64,000 nt of DNA from Rodentibacter caecimuris (GTDB taxonomy: Bacteria; Pseudomonadota; Gammaproteobacteria; Enterobacterales; Pasteurellaceae), in NCBI RefSeq assembly GCF_024622045.1, contig NZ_JANKBP010000003.1; one strand, given 5' to 3'. The notes under the pieces were generated by a model. The model did not search any database. It was given only the letters and a program-made list of their open reading frames with translations, and was not told the DNA's origin. This document shows positions 24,618 through 34,207 of this stretch, one piece after another. Position 1 is the stretch's first letter. Every line of letters begins with the position of its first letter. A program made the translations under genes and the position numbers.

Positions 24618-26765
24618 TTATTTATCTTCATGGTTTGAGTCATGATTGGATGTTTTATGAAAGTAGCTATAAATTTGCGGCAATAGTTGTGCGATTAGAT
24701 TTAACTGCTGATATGGGAGTACAAATGCCGTATTTTCAGATACGTGAATCTCTTTCAAACTGGATTCAATATTTTCAAATAATTTAGCAAAAACCTCAGG
24801 CGTGAGTTTTTCGATGTTTTCAAGGGCGTAAATAATTTTTTTGGCTGCTGGATAAAAGCCCGATAGAAAACCGGTGGTTTGTTGTAATTCGCGCATTTTA
24901 TAGCGGTATGAGCCAAGTGCAGAGATATAGCTTAATAAAGAATAATTGATTTTGAGTAAATCAAAGCCTTCTTGCAAATGTGCTTGATATTTCATCGGTT
25001 CACTGTTCATATTGGAAATGGTTGTACTCAGTGCGGCGTTGTATTCGTGTGCATTACGGCGGGCAATGCGATATTTAAGATCATCGCTTTTGCTAAATTG
25101 TAACTGACTGGTGATATGTAACAAATATTGTGCATCACTTTTGATAGCAAGTCGGCTGACTTTATCAAGTTGTAAGTATTTCCAATCCGGCCATAAATAA
25201 GAGACGCCAAACCAAGCAATAGCCGAGCCAAGTAAGGTATCAAGTACACGGGGAATCAGCGCGGTTTCCGTGCTGAAACCCATGATATCAAAGCCTAATA
25301 ATACTTGTAGAGTAATGAAAAAAGTTGAAAAACTGTAATTATTACTGCGAAAGAAGAAAAATAGTGTACTGGTTAGCACAATTAGGCCGAGTTTTAATTC
25401 AAGGGTCGGATTTAAATAAGGTAGTAGTAGCCCCACAATTACACCTAAGATTGTGCCGATAATGCGTTGGCGTAGTCGTGCTTTAGTTGCGGAGTAATTG
25501 GGCTGGCAAACAAAAATTGCCGTGAGTAAGATCCAATAACCGAGATTGAATTGGAAAAAATCCACAATGACACAGCAAAGGAAAACGACAATAGATAAGC
25601 GCACGGCATGACGGAATAATTGCGATTCAAAGGTAAAGTGTCCGGCAATAGTGGAAAGAATATTCTTTAGCCCCGTTACTTGCACGGTATGAATTTGCGC
25701 AAGCGGCTCATTGATGTTGGACTCTTGTTCTAATTGATTCATTTGCCAATTAATATTTTGCAAATTATCCAATAACCCTTGAATATGAATAATCAGATCT
25801 TTGTCATCGGGGTATTTTTGACGATACAGCTCAAAAGATTGTAAGGTGCCGAGGAGGGCTTTTTCTACCCGTTGGTTATAATGATAAGGGCGGTTATGAC
25901 GTAAACTTTGCTTAATTTCTTGACAGGATTGGGCTTGTAATTCCAATAATCGTTGAATACGGAAAATCAGATCCGTATTTTTAAGTTTTTCGGCAATTTG
26001 TTGATAATCAAAATGGGTGGAATTGGCTCGCTCATGGATTTCTTGTGCGGCAAAATAATAGCGAATCATTTTTTGTGTGCGGATATGTCGGTGTTGCCCT
26101 CGAATACGATAAAAAAGTGCGGTTCGGGCAAGGTTAAACGCATTTATGACGTTGGCATTTTTGAGGGCGAAATTGAGGTGTTTTTTCTCGATTTCATCAA
26201 TTTCATCGGGATCGAAAAACATTGATTTGGCATCTAAATATTCCCCTAAGGAGCAAAAGGCTTTAGCAACACTTTCTTGTACGGGGCGATTTGGGAAAAA
26301 AAGATGAACGATTAGGGTTATCACACTATAAAGTAGCGTACCGAGCAAAATCAGTGTTGTTTTAATAAACCAACTTTCTGTGTCATTGGGATCATGAGTG
26401 AGCGTTGTATAGAGCGCGACAACAAGTGCACCGAAAGCAATGGTACTGTAACGTTGTCCAACAGCCCCTATCATAGTAAAAATGAAGGTAAGCGAAGTAA
26501 TTAATGCAATGTATTGAATCGGTTTGCCGATATTGAGCTGCACTACAAAAGAAGAAATGGCAAAGGCAACTAATGTGTAAAAAATATTTTTTAAACGACC
26601 GGTTAAACGGTTATCCAAGTCCACTAATCCACCTGAAATAATTCCCAAAATTAATGGCATGGATTGACTGGAAATATCAAAGAACCAAACACCGAAAGCG
26701 GCGAGATTCACGCTAATAAATATTGGAATGGAAGCGATGACTTTTGCGTTTAACCAGTTATTCAT
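24618..26765 (-). CDS. YccS-family (FUSC) inner-membrane protein
   Basis: A 715-residue membrane protein of the YccS/YhfK group (fusaric-acid-resistance-like, FUSC). It has an N-terminal block of hydrophobic segments (about 10-160), a large soluble middle, a second block (about 385-520) containing YWILLTAIFVCQPNYSATKA and RQRIIGTILGVIVGLLLPY, and a cytoplasmic C-terminal domain. It is probably an efflux component or aromatic-compound transporter, but the substrate is unknown. The start has AAGGA. It is followed upstream on the same strand by a DUF2057 gene and lies next to rsxA, as in H. influenzae. Confidence 0.85.
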   Translation of the reverse strand: MNNWLNAKVIASIPIFISVNLAAFGVWFFDISSQSMPLILGIISGGLVDLDNRLTGRLKNIFYTLVAFAISSFVVQLNIGKPIQYIALITSLTFIFTMIGAVGQRYSTIAFGALVVALYTTLTHDPNDTESWFIKTTLILLGTLLYSVITLIVHLFFPNRPVQESVAKAFCSLGEYLDAKSMFFDPDEIDEIEKKHLNFALKNANVINAFNLARTALFYRIRGQHRHIRTQKMIRYYFAAQEIHERANSTHFDYQQIAEKLKNTDLIFRIQRLLELQAQSCQEIKQSLRHNRPYHYNQRVEKALLGTLQSFELYRQKYPDDKDLIIHIQGLLDNLQNINWQMNQLEQESNINEPLAQIHTVQVTGLKNILSTIAGHFTFESQLFRHAVRLSIVVFLCCVIVDFFQFNLGYWILLTAIFVCQPNYSATKARLRQRIIGTILGVIVGLLLPYLNPTLELKLGLIVLTSTLFFFFRSNNYSFSTFFITLQVLLGFDIMGFSTETALIPRVLDTLLGSAIAWFGVSYLWPDWKYLQLDKVSRLAIKSDAQYLLHITSQLQFSKSDDLKYRIARRNAHEYNAALSTTISNMNSEPMKYQAHLQEGFDLLKINYSLLSYISALGSYRYKMRELQQTTGFLSGFYPAAKKIIYALENIEKLTPEVFAKLFENIESSLKEIHVSENTAFVLPYQQLNLIAQLLPQIYSYFHKTSNHDSNHEDK

Positions 26766-26790
26766 TTTGAATCCTTATCAAAATAGAAAA

Positions 26791-26814
26791 GTGAGCTTGA
26801 TAGCTCACTCTCCG
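26791..26814 (-). terminator. Intrinsic terminator or attenuator between DUF2057 gene and yccS-like gene
   Basis: On the minus strand GTGAGCT (26808-26802) and AGCTCAC (26797-26791) form a stem with a 4-nt loop, followed by TTTTCTATTTT. It would end or attenuate transcription from the DUF2057 gene before the YccS-family gene. Confidence 0.65.
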
Positions 26815-26830
26815 TTATAAAGTGCGGTCA

Positions 26831-27499
26831 TTATTTATGGGATTTTGCCCAATTTAAGAAACGGGTTTGGGTTTCTTTATCCGCTTGTTGGAACCAATAT
26901 TGTAATTGTTGTTCCGCGACATTTTCACCTTGAACAACGACTTTACCCTTAGTTGCTTTATCGTTTGTAGCAGGCATCGCCCCCATCATTGGTTGCATAC
27001 TTGCCGTAGCCAGTGCCGGAACCGCTGCGATTGCACCCGAAGCGTTATAGTTTGCTAGATCACTCACAATATTCGCCGATGGAAACAGACCTTCTTGTTT
27101 TAACGTATCTATTTTTGCCGGAATATTCTGACCTGAGGCTGTTTTCACGCTGATAACAGGCGCTCCGTTGAATTTTTCTGCTTCAGCTTTAGTGCGAATG
27201 CTAGGAGTGGAAATCACAATATCTTCGGTTGAACCTTGAAAGGTAACAATAATTGGGTTGGATTCAAATAGAGATTGGCTTGAACCGCTACCAACAATTT
27301 CGCCCACACGCACGACGACTTGATGGGTGTTGCTATCATTGATGTTGAATGAGTTATTTTTGTTTAGAAGGGATTTACTTGCTTTTTGACCATCAATAGC
27401 TAGAAAATCGATATTTGATGAACTGGAAACCACACCGGCAAAACTTGCCGTACTGGCTAATAGTGTTGCGATACTAAAGGCAAACGTGCGTAATTTCAT
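26831..27499 (-). CDS. DUF2057 (YccT/UPF0319) family periplasmic protein
   Basis: A 222-residue secreted protein. The N-terminus MKLRTFAFSIATLLASTASF is a classic signal peptide, probably cleaved after SFA. NSFNINDSNTHQVVVRVGEI and PIIVTFQGSTEDIVIS are typical of the DUF2057/UPF0319 family. E. coli YccT has been linked to curli control; no role is assigned here. AAAAGGAG precedes the start. It lies upstream of the YccS-family gene. Confidence 0.85.
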   Translation of the reverse strand: MKLRTFAFSIATLLASTASFAGVVSSSSNIDFLAIDGQKASKSLLNKNNSFNINDSNTHQVVVRVGEIVGSGSSQSLFESNPIIVTFQGSTEDIVISTPSIRTKAEAEKFNGAPVISVKTASGQNIPAKIDTLKQEGLFPSANIVSDLANYNASGAIAAVPALATASMQPMMGAMPATNDKATKGKVVVQGENVAEQQLQYWFQQADKETQTRFLNWAKSHK

Positions 27500-27725
27500 G
27501 ATTACTCCTTTTATTATGGTGAAAATAAGTTTCGCCGCCTATGCTATGCTAATTTCTATGAAATGGAAATAAAAAAGTGCGGTTAAAAATGAAAAAGTTT
27601 TTCGGTATTATGTCGCAGTTGCATAAAACCGACGTTTTAGCGGATTATAAGGGTAATGCTCCAAGGCGCATAAAGTACATCTTCACATTTTGTATAAAGC
27701 TAACTTATATCACATCGGAATGATA

Positions 27726-27757
27726 AAAAAGTGCGGTTAATTTTAACCGCACTTTTT
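27726..27757. terminator. Inverted USS pair terminating the maltose operon
   Basis: AAAAAGTGCGGTTAA (27726-27740) pairs with TTAACCGCACTTTTT (27743-27757), a 15-bp stem with a 2-nt centre. It lies 18 bp beyond the PTS gene stop. Confidence 0.85.
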
Positions 27758-27774
27758 GGTCGCTTGAATATGGC

Positions 27775-29439
27775 TTAAACTTTCGGAATTTCAGCACCGG
27801 AGGCAAGCAGATCTTGAATATCGGATTTCAGCACATCGGCTTTTGGCCCGTAGATGGCTTGAATACCGGTTCCTTTGATAATAATCCCCATCGCGCCGGC
27901 TTGTTTCCAACCCGCCTCATTGCCAACTAAATCGGCATTATGCACGGTAATACGTAAGCGTGTCATACAGGCATCAACATCGGCAATATTATTGCGTCCG
28001 CCAAGTAAGTTCACAATTTGCACGACTTGTGCGCTTGCGTTGGCGACTTTGGGTTCGTTGGACGTATTTTCATCGGCATTTTTCGCATCATAGTTACCAT
28101 TGCGTCCCGCCGTTGCTAGGTTGAATTTTTTAATCATAAAATTCGCAATCAGGAACATAGCTAATGCAAAGAGAATAGAAACCCAAATAAAGTTGATGAC
28201 ATCCATGCCAATGCCGGCTTTAATTGCCATTGGTGTACGGGTTAAAAACTCAATATTACCGAATGAATGCATCCGTAAATTCACAATATCCGCCATGGCA
28301 AATGCCGCACCTTGAACCAAAGCATACACGATATAAAGCGGCACAGCGGCGAACATAAACATATATTCAATCGGTTCTGTTACACCGGTAAGGAAAACGG
28401 CAAGGGCAGAAGAGAGGAAAATCCCTTTATAAATTTTTTTCTTATCTGCATCGACATTGACATACATTGCTAGGGTAATTCCCATCAAGATACCGCTTGA
28501 ACCAATCATTTGCCCGACTTTAAAACGAGCCGGTGTGACGCTTGAGAGTAGTTCGTTATATTGAGCCAAATTACCCGTATCTTTTAAATTGATTAAGTCG
28601 GAGATCCACGCCAGCCACAATGGATCTTGTCCAAAGACTTGCACACCTTTTTGCGCTCCTGTTAAGAACTCATAAGTGCCGCCTAATGATGTATAGTTCA
28701 TTGGGATAGTGAGCATATGGTGCAAACCGAAAGGCAATAAAAGACGTTCTAATGTACCGTAGATAAAGGGGGCAAGGATTGGGGCGCTATTTTGTGAACT
28801 GGCTATCCATTGACCGAAATGATTGATTCCCGATTGTACTAAAGGCCAAAATAAAGCAAGGAGTAATGCAACTAATACGGAACGATAAATCACAACAAAA
28901 GGCACGAAGCGTTTGCCGTTAAAGAAGGTGAGCACTTCAGGTAGTTTGCGGAAGTTGTAGTAGCGATTGAATGTTGTTGCCCCTACAAAGCCGGCGATGA
29001 TACCCACAAAGACTCCCATATTCAATGCCGGTTGTCCGAGTATATTGACGAAGTAGTTTGCGACGGGAATTTCACCGGCAAGTAGGGTGCCGACATGCGC
29101 GTTGGGATCTGTCAGCATTTCAATTTTTACACCGAAAATATGTCCGGTAACAAGGTTGATTAAGATAAAGGCTAATCCTGCTGCAAACGCTCCGCCTGCA
29201 CGCTCATTTGCCCAACTGCCGCCAATGGCTAGGGCAAATAAGAGATGTAGATTACCGATGATCCCCCAACCAATTTGGGCAATGATATTACCAATGCGGG
29301 AGACCCATTCGGCATCACTCAACAAAGGCAATGAGTTACCAATACTCACCATTAATCCGGCAGCCGGCATAACGGCAATTACCACCATAAGGCATTTGCC
29401 GAATTTTTGCCAAAATTCAAAACTTAGCAATTTTTTCAT
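27775..29439 (-). CDS. PTS EIICB, glucose/maltose family (MalT/MalX-like)
   Basis: A phosphotransferase permease of 554 residues. The N-terminal EIIC domain has about ten membrane spans with MVVIAVMPAAGLMVSIGN, ERLLLPFGLHHMLTIPMNYT and FLTGVTEPIEYMFMFAAVP, which holds the conserved glutamate. A linker leads to the C-terminal EIIB domain, whose phosphorylated cysteine is C491 in VDACMTRLRITV. There is no EIIA domain, so it would rely on a separate Crr-like protein. The longest frame starts at 29478; ATG 29439 has AGGAG. It lies downstream of malQ, glgP and an EEP phosphatase gene, pointing to maltose, though glucose remains possible. Confidence 0.88.
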   Translation of the reverse strand: MKKLLSFEFWQKFGKCLMVVIAVMPAAGLMVSIGNSLPLLSDAEWVSRIGNIIAQIGWGIIGNLHLLFALAIGGSWANERAGGAFAAGLAFILINLVTGHIFGVKIEMLTDPNAHVGTLLAGEIPVANYFVNILGQPALNMGVFVGIIAGFVGATTFNRYYNFRKLPEVLTFFNGKRFVPFVVIYRSVLVALLLALFWPLVQSGINHFGQWIASSQNSAPILAPFIYGTLERLLLPFGLHHMLTIPMNYTSLGGTYEFLTGAQKGVQVFGQDPLWLAWISDLINLKDTGNLAQYNELLSSVTPARFKVGQMIGSSGILMGITLAMYVNVDADKKKIYKGIFLSSALAVFLTGVTEPIEYMFMFAAVPLYIVYALVQGAAFAMADIVNLRMHSFGNIEFLTRTPMAIKAGIGMDVINFIWVSILFALAMFLIANFMIKKFNLATAGRNGNYDAKNADENTSNEPKVANASAQVVQIVNLLGGRNNIADVDACMTRLRITVHNADLVGNEAGWKQAGAMGIIIKGTGIQAIYGPKADVLKSDIQDLLASGAEIPKV

Positions 29440-29449
29440 TTGTTTTCTC

Positions 29450-30241
29450 CTAAAGAATGACATCCACTTCCAAGCCAAAATGATCGGAAATCACAGGTTT
29501 ATTTTTACCATTAAAAATAACCTGACTAGATAAAACCCTTTTTGCTTGATTTAAAAAAATATAATCCAAACGTTTTTCTTCGCTATGGCTATGCCAACCA
29601 TCAATGGCTTTTGCCACAGTGATCCCCGAATCTTTTTGTTCCGCTATTTCATAGCTATCAAGCAAACCTAATGCTTTGATTTGTTGATAGGCTTGAGGGT
29701 TGGTGATGGCATCGGTATTGAAGTCACCCATTAGGATTTTTAGATTATTACTCTGACTGCGCGTCATGATGGTGCGAATATTGTCGAGCTGATCTTCGTC
29801 TTTTGAATCCGGCAAATTGATGTGGCAGGAGTAGCAGTCTATGAGCTGCTCTTGATACTCCACGGTTAAACCCAGAATTTTGCGTGAGAGAATGGAATCA
29901 AGGCGTTGATGGCGGCTGCAATAAAAAGGATCAACGTCATAAACGGGTAGTCGGGTTAAGAATGCGACACCTTCATCATATTTATCATAGCCAATGTGTG
30001 AATTACTCCAAAACAGCGAATATTTTTGCTCGGCTTGTTGGTTAATTTGGCGTAATAGTATTACGCCATAATTATCCCGTTTTAAGGCTTGGCTAATCGG
30101 TGGCGCTGTCATCAGTTGATTGACTTCTTGTAACGCAATGATGTCATAGCCTTTTTCTACGATAGTTTGAGCAAGAATGGCTATTTTCTCCGCTTGGTTA
30201 TCTTCTAACCAAGCGTGTACATTTAGGGTAAGTAGTTTCAT
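29450..30241 (-). CDS. Endonuclease/exonuclease/phosphatase-fold enzyme, possible maltose-6'-phosphate phosphatase (MapP-like)
   Basis: A 263-residue Mg-dependent hydrolase of the EEP superfamily. Metal and catalytic motifs are intact: TLNVHAW (5-11), LQEVN (37-41), GDFNTD (172-177) and SDHFGLEV (252-259). There is no signal peptide. In Enterococcus and Lactobacillus, an EEP-type enzyme, MapP, dephosphorylates maltose-6'-phosphate made by a PTS. Here the gene sits between glgP and the PTS gene, with no phospho-alpha-glucosidase in sight, so that role fits. This is inference from context; another sugar-phosphate or nuclease activity is possible. A run of eight C (30244-30251) lies in its ribosome-binding region. 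Confidence 0.75.
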   Translation of the reverse strand: MKLLTLNVHAWLEDNQAEKIAILAQTIVEKGYDIIALQEVNQLMTAPPISQALKRDNYGVILLRQINQQAEQKYSLFWSNSHIGYDKYDEGVAFLTRLPVYDVDPFYCSRHQRLDSILSRKILGLTVEYQEQLIDCYSCHINLPDSKDEDQLDNIRTIMTRSQSNNLKILMGDFNTDAITNPQAYQQIKALGLLDSYEIAEQKDSGITVAKAIDGWHSHSEEKRLDYIFLNQAKRVLSSQVIFNGKNKPVISDHFGLEVDVIL

Positions 30242-30252
30242 TGCCCCCCCCT

Positions 30253-32520
30253 TTAATCCTCACAGTGCCAGATATCGGCGTTGTATTGTGCAATAGTTCG
30301 ATCTGACGAGAAGAAGCCCGCTTTTGCGATATTTTGAACGACTTTTTTATTCCAACTATCTTGATCTTCATAATCCGCCAAAATTTGCTCTTTAGCTTTT
30401 ACGTAAGCGTTGAAGTCAATTAAGGTCATAAACCAGTCTTTATTCAATAATTCGTTATAGAGGCGTTTTAAACGCACCGGATTACCGAGTTTCACCAAGG
30501 TCGGATTGATAATAAAATCTACCGCGCGTTTAATATACTTATCATTGGTATAGTAATCTTTTGAAACATAGCCTGCGGTTTCATAAAGTTTAATGATACT
30601 TTGTGAATCTTTACCAAAGGTATAAATGTTTTCTGCTCCCGCAAGTTCTGCGATCTCAACATTCGCGCCGTCCATAGTACCCAGTGTTAATGCGCCGTTA
30701 AGCATAAATTTCATATTACCGGTGCCAGAGGCTTCTTTTGAGGCAAGGGAGATTTGCTCTGAAATATCCGTCGCCGGAATTAATTTTTCAGCCACACTCA
30801 CATTATAGTTTTCTACTAAATAAACATTTAAATATTTGTTTACTTCCGGATCATGATTGATGAGTTCGGATAAACAAAGAATTAAGTGAATAATATCTTG
30901 TGCAATGATATAAGCAGGAGCTGCTTTACCGCCAAAAATAACGGTAATTTTGCGTTGGGGTAATTTCCCTGCTTTGATCTCAAGATATTTATGAATCACA
31001 TAAAGTGCATTCATCTGTTGGCGTTTGTATTCATGGAAACGTTTAATTTGCGTATCAATAATTGAATTTTCGTCTAATTCAATGTTTTTATTTTCTTTAA
31101 GATAGGTTTTTAACGCTAACTTATTTTTAAATTTAATTTCGGCGAGTTTTTGATGAACTTGCTTATCATCGGTAAAAGTAAGTAATTTTTCTAACTGTGT
31201 TGCATCTTGTAGATAGCTATCCCCAATAAGCTGTTTTAGATAAGCTGCCAGCTCTTGGTTGGAAAATTCTAACCAACGACGGAAAGTGATACCGTTTGTT
31301 TTATTATTAAATTTTTCAGGATAGATCGTATAAAAGGCTTTGAGTTCCGCATTTTTCAAAATGTCAGTATGTAATGCCGCAACACCATTGACCGAGTTTG
31401 AAAAATGGATATCCATATTAGCCATATGTACACGATGCTGTTTATCAATAATTTGTACCGCCGGATCCTTATGTTCAGCACGCACCAATTTGTCTAATTT
31501 TTTGATAATGACGACTAAATGTGGAACGACTTCTTCTAAATAATCAAGAGGCCATTTTTCTAAGGCTTCAGCAAGGATCGTGTGGTTGGTATAACCCACC
31601 ATACTACGGACGATTTTTACCGCGTCTAAAAATTCAAGACGATGTTTTTCGGTGAGTAGGCGAATGAGCTCCGGAATCACCATTGAAGGGTGGGTATCAT
31701 TAATTTGCACATAAGCATAGTTCGCAAGATCCCGTATGTTACTTCCACGCTCAATTGCTTCATCAATTAATAATTGTGCCGCATTGGATACCATAAAATA
31801 TTGTTGATAAATGCGTAGCAATTCTCCATTTTTATCAGAATCATCCGGATAAAGAAATAAGGTTAAATTTTCTTTAATGTTCGTTTTATCGAACTCAATC
31901 CCATCTTTGATTAAGTGATAATTCACTGATTTTATATCAAATAAATTGAGATAATTTTTAGTTGATTTTTTATAACCCAGAATATCAATACGATCTAATT
32001 TTGAGGTCAACGTAAAAGATTTAAACGGCACTTCATAGCTAACGTTGGTTGGGCGCAACCAAGAATTTTTTTCGATCCAATAATTTGGTTCGGTTTTTTG
32101 TTCATTTTGTTTAAAAACTTGTTTAAATAACCCGCAGTGATAATTTAACCCCACACCTTCTGCATTTAAACCAAGTGTTGCCATGGAGTCAATAAAACAA
32201 GAGGCTAAACGACCTAAGCCGCCATTTCCTAAAGAGGGTTCGGGTTCAATATCTTCAATATGGCTTAATGATTTTCCGGCACGAGCCAATTCATCTTTAA
32301 CGTCTTGATACACCCCAAGGTTGATGAGGTTGTTAGATAATAATTTGCCAATCAAAAATTCAGCAGAAATATAATAAACTTTCCGCTTTCCTACATTTTT
32401 TGGTTTATCCGCCGAAAGCGTTTTTACATAGTTTAATAATTGTACATAAATAGCCTGATCGTTTAATTTTTCAAGAGGCTTCTTTTCATTGGCTTGCACA
32501 AAATCACTAAATTTAATCAT
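30253..32520 (-). CDS. glgP: Glycogen/maltodextrin phosphorylase
   Basis: A GT35 phosphorylase of 755 residues that releases glucose-1-phosphate from alpha-1,4-glucans. SLGNGGLGRLASCFIDSMAT lies near the start of the catalytic core, and the PLP-lysine motif ASGTGNMKFMLNGALTLGTM contains K604. It is shorter than the ~800-residue E. coli GlgP/MalP. The text (for example FLYPDDSDKNGELLRIYQQY) resembles Firmicutes phosphorylases, suggesting transfer. I found no USS in its 2.3 kb. It overlaps the malQ stop by 8 bp. In this pathway its substrate would be maltodextrins lengthened by MalQ. Confidence 0.92.
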   Translation of the reverse strand: MIKFSDFVQANEKKPLEKLNDQAIYVQLLNYVKTLSADKPKNVGKRKVYYISAEFLIGKLLSNNLINLGVYQDVKDELARAGKSLSHIEDIEPEPSLGNGGLGRLASCFIDSMATLGLNAEGVGLNYHCGLFKQVFKQNEQKTEPNYWIEKNSWLRPTNVSYEVPFKSFTLTSKLDRIDILGYKKSTKNYLNLFDIKSVNYHLIKDGIEFDKTNIKENLTLFLYPDDSDKNGELLRIYQQYFMVSNAAQLLIDEAIERGSNIRDLANYAYVQINDTHPSMVIPELIRLLTEKHRLEFLDAVKIVRSMVGYTNHTILAEALEKWPLDYLEEVVPHLVVIIKKLDKLVRAEHKDPAVQIIDKQHRVHMANMDIHFSNSVNGVAALHTDILKNAELKAFYTIYPEKFNNKTNGITFRRWLEFSNQELAAYLKQLIGDSYLQDATQLEKLLTFTDDKQVHQKLAEIKFKNKLALKTYLKENKNIELDENSIIDTQIKRFHEYKRQQMNALYVIHKYLEIKAGKLPQRKITVIFGGKAAPAYIIAQDIIHLILCLSELINHDPEVNKYLNVYLVENYNVSVAEKLIPATDISEQISLASKEASGTGNMKFMLNGALTLGTMDGANVEIAELAGAENIYTFGKDSQSIIKLYETAGYVSKDYYTNDKYIKRAVDFIINPTLVKLGNPVRLKRLYNELLNKDWFMTLIDFNAYVKAKEQILADYEDQDSWNKKVVQNIAKAGFFSSDRTIAQYNADIWHCED

Positions 32521-34027
32521 TGTTTTTTTCCTTATTCGCTCTTTGATATAACGTGGTTATTTTCGTTAAGAAATCTTTTTTATCTTGAGTTAAATCGCTT
32601 TTTTGCATCCGCCATTGCCAGTTTCCGCCAATGGTAGAGGGAATATTCATTCTTGAGCAGGTTGGCAAATCTAAAATATCTTGCATAGTGGCAATCGCCG
32701 TATTACTTACTGTTGCAAATAATTGACGGACAACCGCCTGACAAATAGATTCATCTGCACTGCGATGAGTATAATCATTCACATATTGTTGTTGATCCGA
32801 GGTTAAACTGTCATACCAGCCGTTTAGCACGTCGTTATCGTGCGTACCTGTGTAGGCAATACAATGAGGTATGCAGTAATGCGGGCTGTCAAAACTTTCT
32901 CCCGTAATATCTTCAAAACCGAATTGTAAAATTTTCATACCGGGATAACCGCAATCGGCTAATAATTTTTTCGCTTTATCATCAATATTACCAAGATCTT
33001 CAGCGATAATCGGTAAGTCGCCCAATTGTTGTTTTACGGCTTCGAATAGTTCATAACCCGGCCCCGGTTGCCAGCTACCGTACTTCGCAATTTCTGCCTT
33101 ACCGTCAACTTGCCAATAATCTGAAAAGCCTTTGAAATGGTCGATACGCAACACATCATAGATTTTAAAACTTTCTTCAATGCGATAAATCCACCAAGCA
33201 TAGCCTTGTTTTTTATGTTCGTCCCAATCATAAAGCGGATTACCCCAGAGTTGTCCTGTTGCACTGAACTGATCTGCAGGAACCCCCGCCACAAAAAGTG
33301 GATGACGTTCAGCATCTAATTGAAAAAGTTCCGGTTTTGTCCATACTTCCACACTATCGGCAGAGACATAAATCGGCATATCACCGATAATTTTAATACC
33401 TTTTTGGTTGGCGTAATCTTTCAATGCTTGCCACTGTTGGAAGAAAAAATATTGTGTCACTTTAAAATATTGAATCTGTGGAGCAAGCATTGTGCGGTAT
33501 TTTTTTAACGCCTCAGGTTTTCGAGCAATAACTTGTTTGTCATCCCATTCTTGCAACGCACGATTGCCAAAATACTCTTTAATTGCCATAAATTCCGCGT
33601 AATCCGATAACCAAGTGCGGTTGTTTTTTTCAAAGTTTTTAAATTCAGGCTGTAACTTATCATTTGCAACGAAGTTTTTTACCGCGGTTTCTAAAATAGG
33701 GCGTCTTGCACAAGCTATACGCTCATAATCAATTTGCGTCGGATCATCGCCAAAATTAACGGAATGGTAGTCTTTTTCTGTTAAAAGCCCCATTTGTGTT
33801 AATAAATCAAGGTCAATTAAATGAGGATTGCCGGCAATGGCGGAAAAAGATTGATAGGGGGAATCGCCGTAACTTGTTGTGGTTAATGGCAGGATTTGCC
33901 AGTAAGTCTGTTTGGTTTCAAGCAAAAAATCGACAAAATCATAGGCGGATTGCCCGAAACTGCCGATACCAAATGAATTAGGTAAGGAGGTGATGTGCAT
34001 TAAAATGCCACTTGAACGAGTAAGCAT
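32513..34027 (-). CDS. malQ: 4-alpha-glucanotransferase (amylomaltase)
   Basis: A GH77 disproportionating enzyme of 504 residues that joins maltose or maltodextrins and releases glucose. RSSGILMHITSLPNSFGIGS starts the barrel; DVLRIDHFKGF holds the nucleophile D296, PIIAEDLG the acid/base glutamate, and YTGTHDND the third carboxylate. It is of the short ~500-residue bacterial/plant type, not the ~690-residue E. coli MalQ. First gene of the malQ-glgP-EEP-PTS operon. AAGGAAAAACT precedes the ATG. One USS lies inside. Confidence 0.95.
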   Translation of the reverse strand: MLTRSSGILMHITSLPNSFGIGSFGQSAYDFVDFLLETKQTYWQILPLTTTSYGDSPYQSFSAIAGNPHLIDLDLLTQMGLLTEKDYHSVNFGDDPTQIDYERIACARRPILETAVKNFVANDKLQPEFKNFEKNNRTWLSDYAEFMAIKEYFGNRALQEWDDKQVIARKPEALKKYRTMLAPQIQYFKVTQYFFFQQWQALKDYANQKGIKIIGDMPIYVSADSVEVWTKPELFQLDAERHPLFVAGVPADQFSATGQLWGNPLYDWDEHKKQGYAWWIYRIEESFKIYDVLRIDHFKGFSDYWQVDGKAEIAKYGSWQPGPGYELFEAVKQQLGDLPIIAEDLGNIDDKAKKLLADCGYPGMKILQFGFEDITGESFDSPHYCIPHCIAYTGTHDNDVLNGWYDSLTSDQQQYVNDYTHRSADESICQAVVRQLFATVSNTAIATMQDILDLPTCSRMNIPSTIGGNWQWRMQKSDLTQDKKDFLTKITTLYQRANKEKNND

Positions 34028-34059
34028 AGTTTTTCCTTATGGAAGCTAGAGTGCTGCCA

Positions 34060-34171
34060 ATTTTAGCTAAAATTTTGTGTTACGCAACATCTTTTACGTA
34101 AAAGTAAAATCATTAACGTAAAAGTGTGACATGGATCATGATTTATACGCATAAATTTAAGTGATTTATGC
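34060..34171. promoter_or_regulatory. malQ / gntR divergent control region with palindromic operator
   Basis: A perfect 14-bp palindrome CTTTTACGTAAAAG (34091-34104) is followed by a near-copy, CATTAACGTAAAAGT (34111-34125), probably two sites for the adjacent GntR/UTRA protein. A malQ promoter candidate is TTGCGT / 16 bp / TAAAAT on the minus strand (34087-34082 and 34065-34060). TGTGA-N6-TCATG at 34125-34140 is a fair CRP half-palindrome. GCATAAA/TTTATGC (34149-34155 with 34165-34171) lies ahead of the regulator gene. Confidence 0.6.
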
Positions 34172-34207
34172 TATCCTATCCGCTAAACAGGAAACGTGGA
34201 ATAAAGA

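Noticed and set aside
29087..29533. Plus-strand frame of 148 codons
   Set aside because: Antisense to the PTS gene and the end of the EEP gene; low-complexity composition typical of shadow frames.
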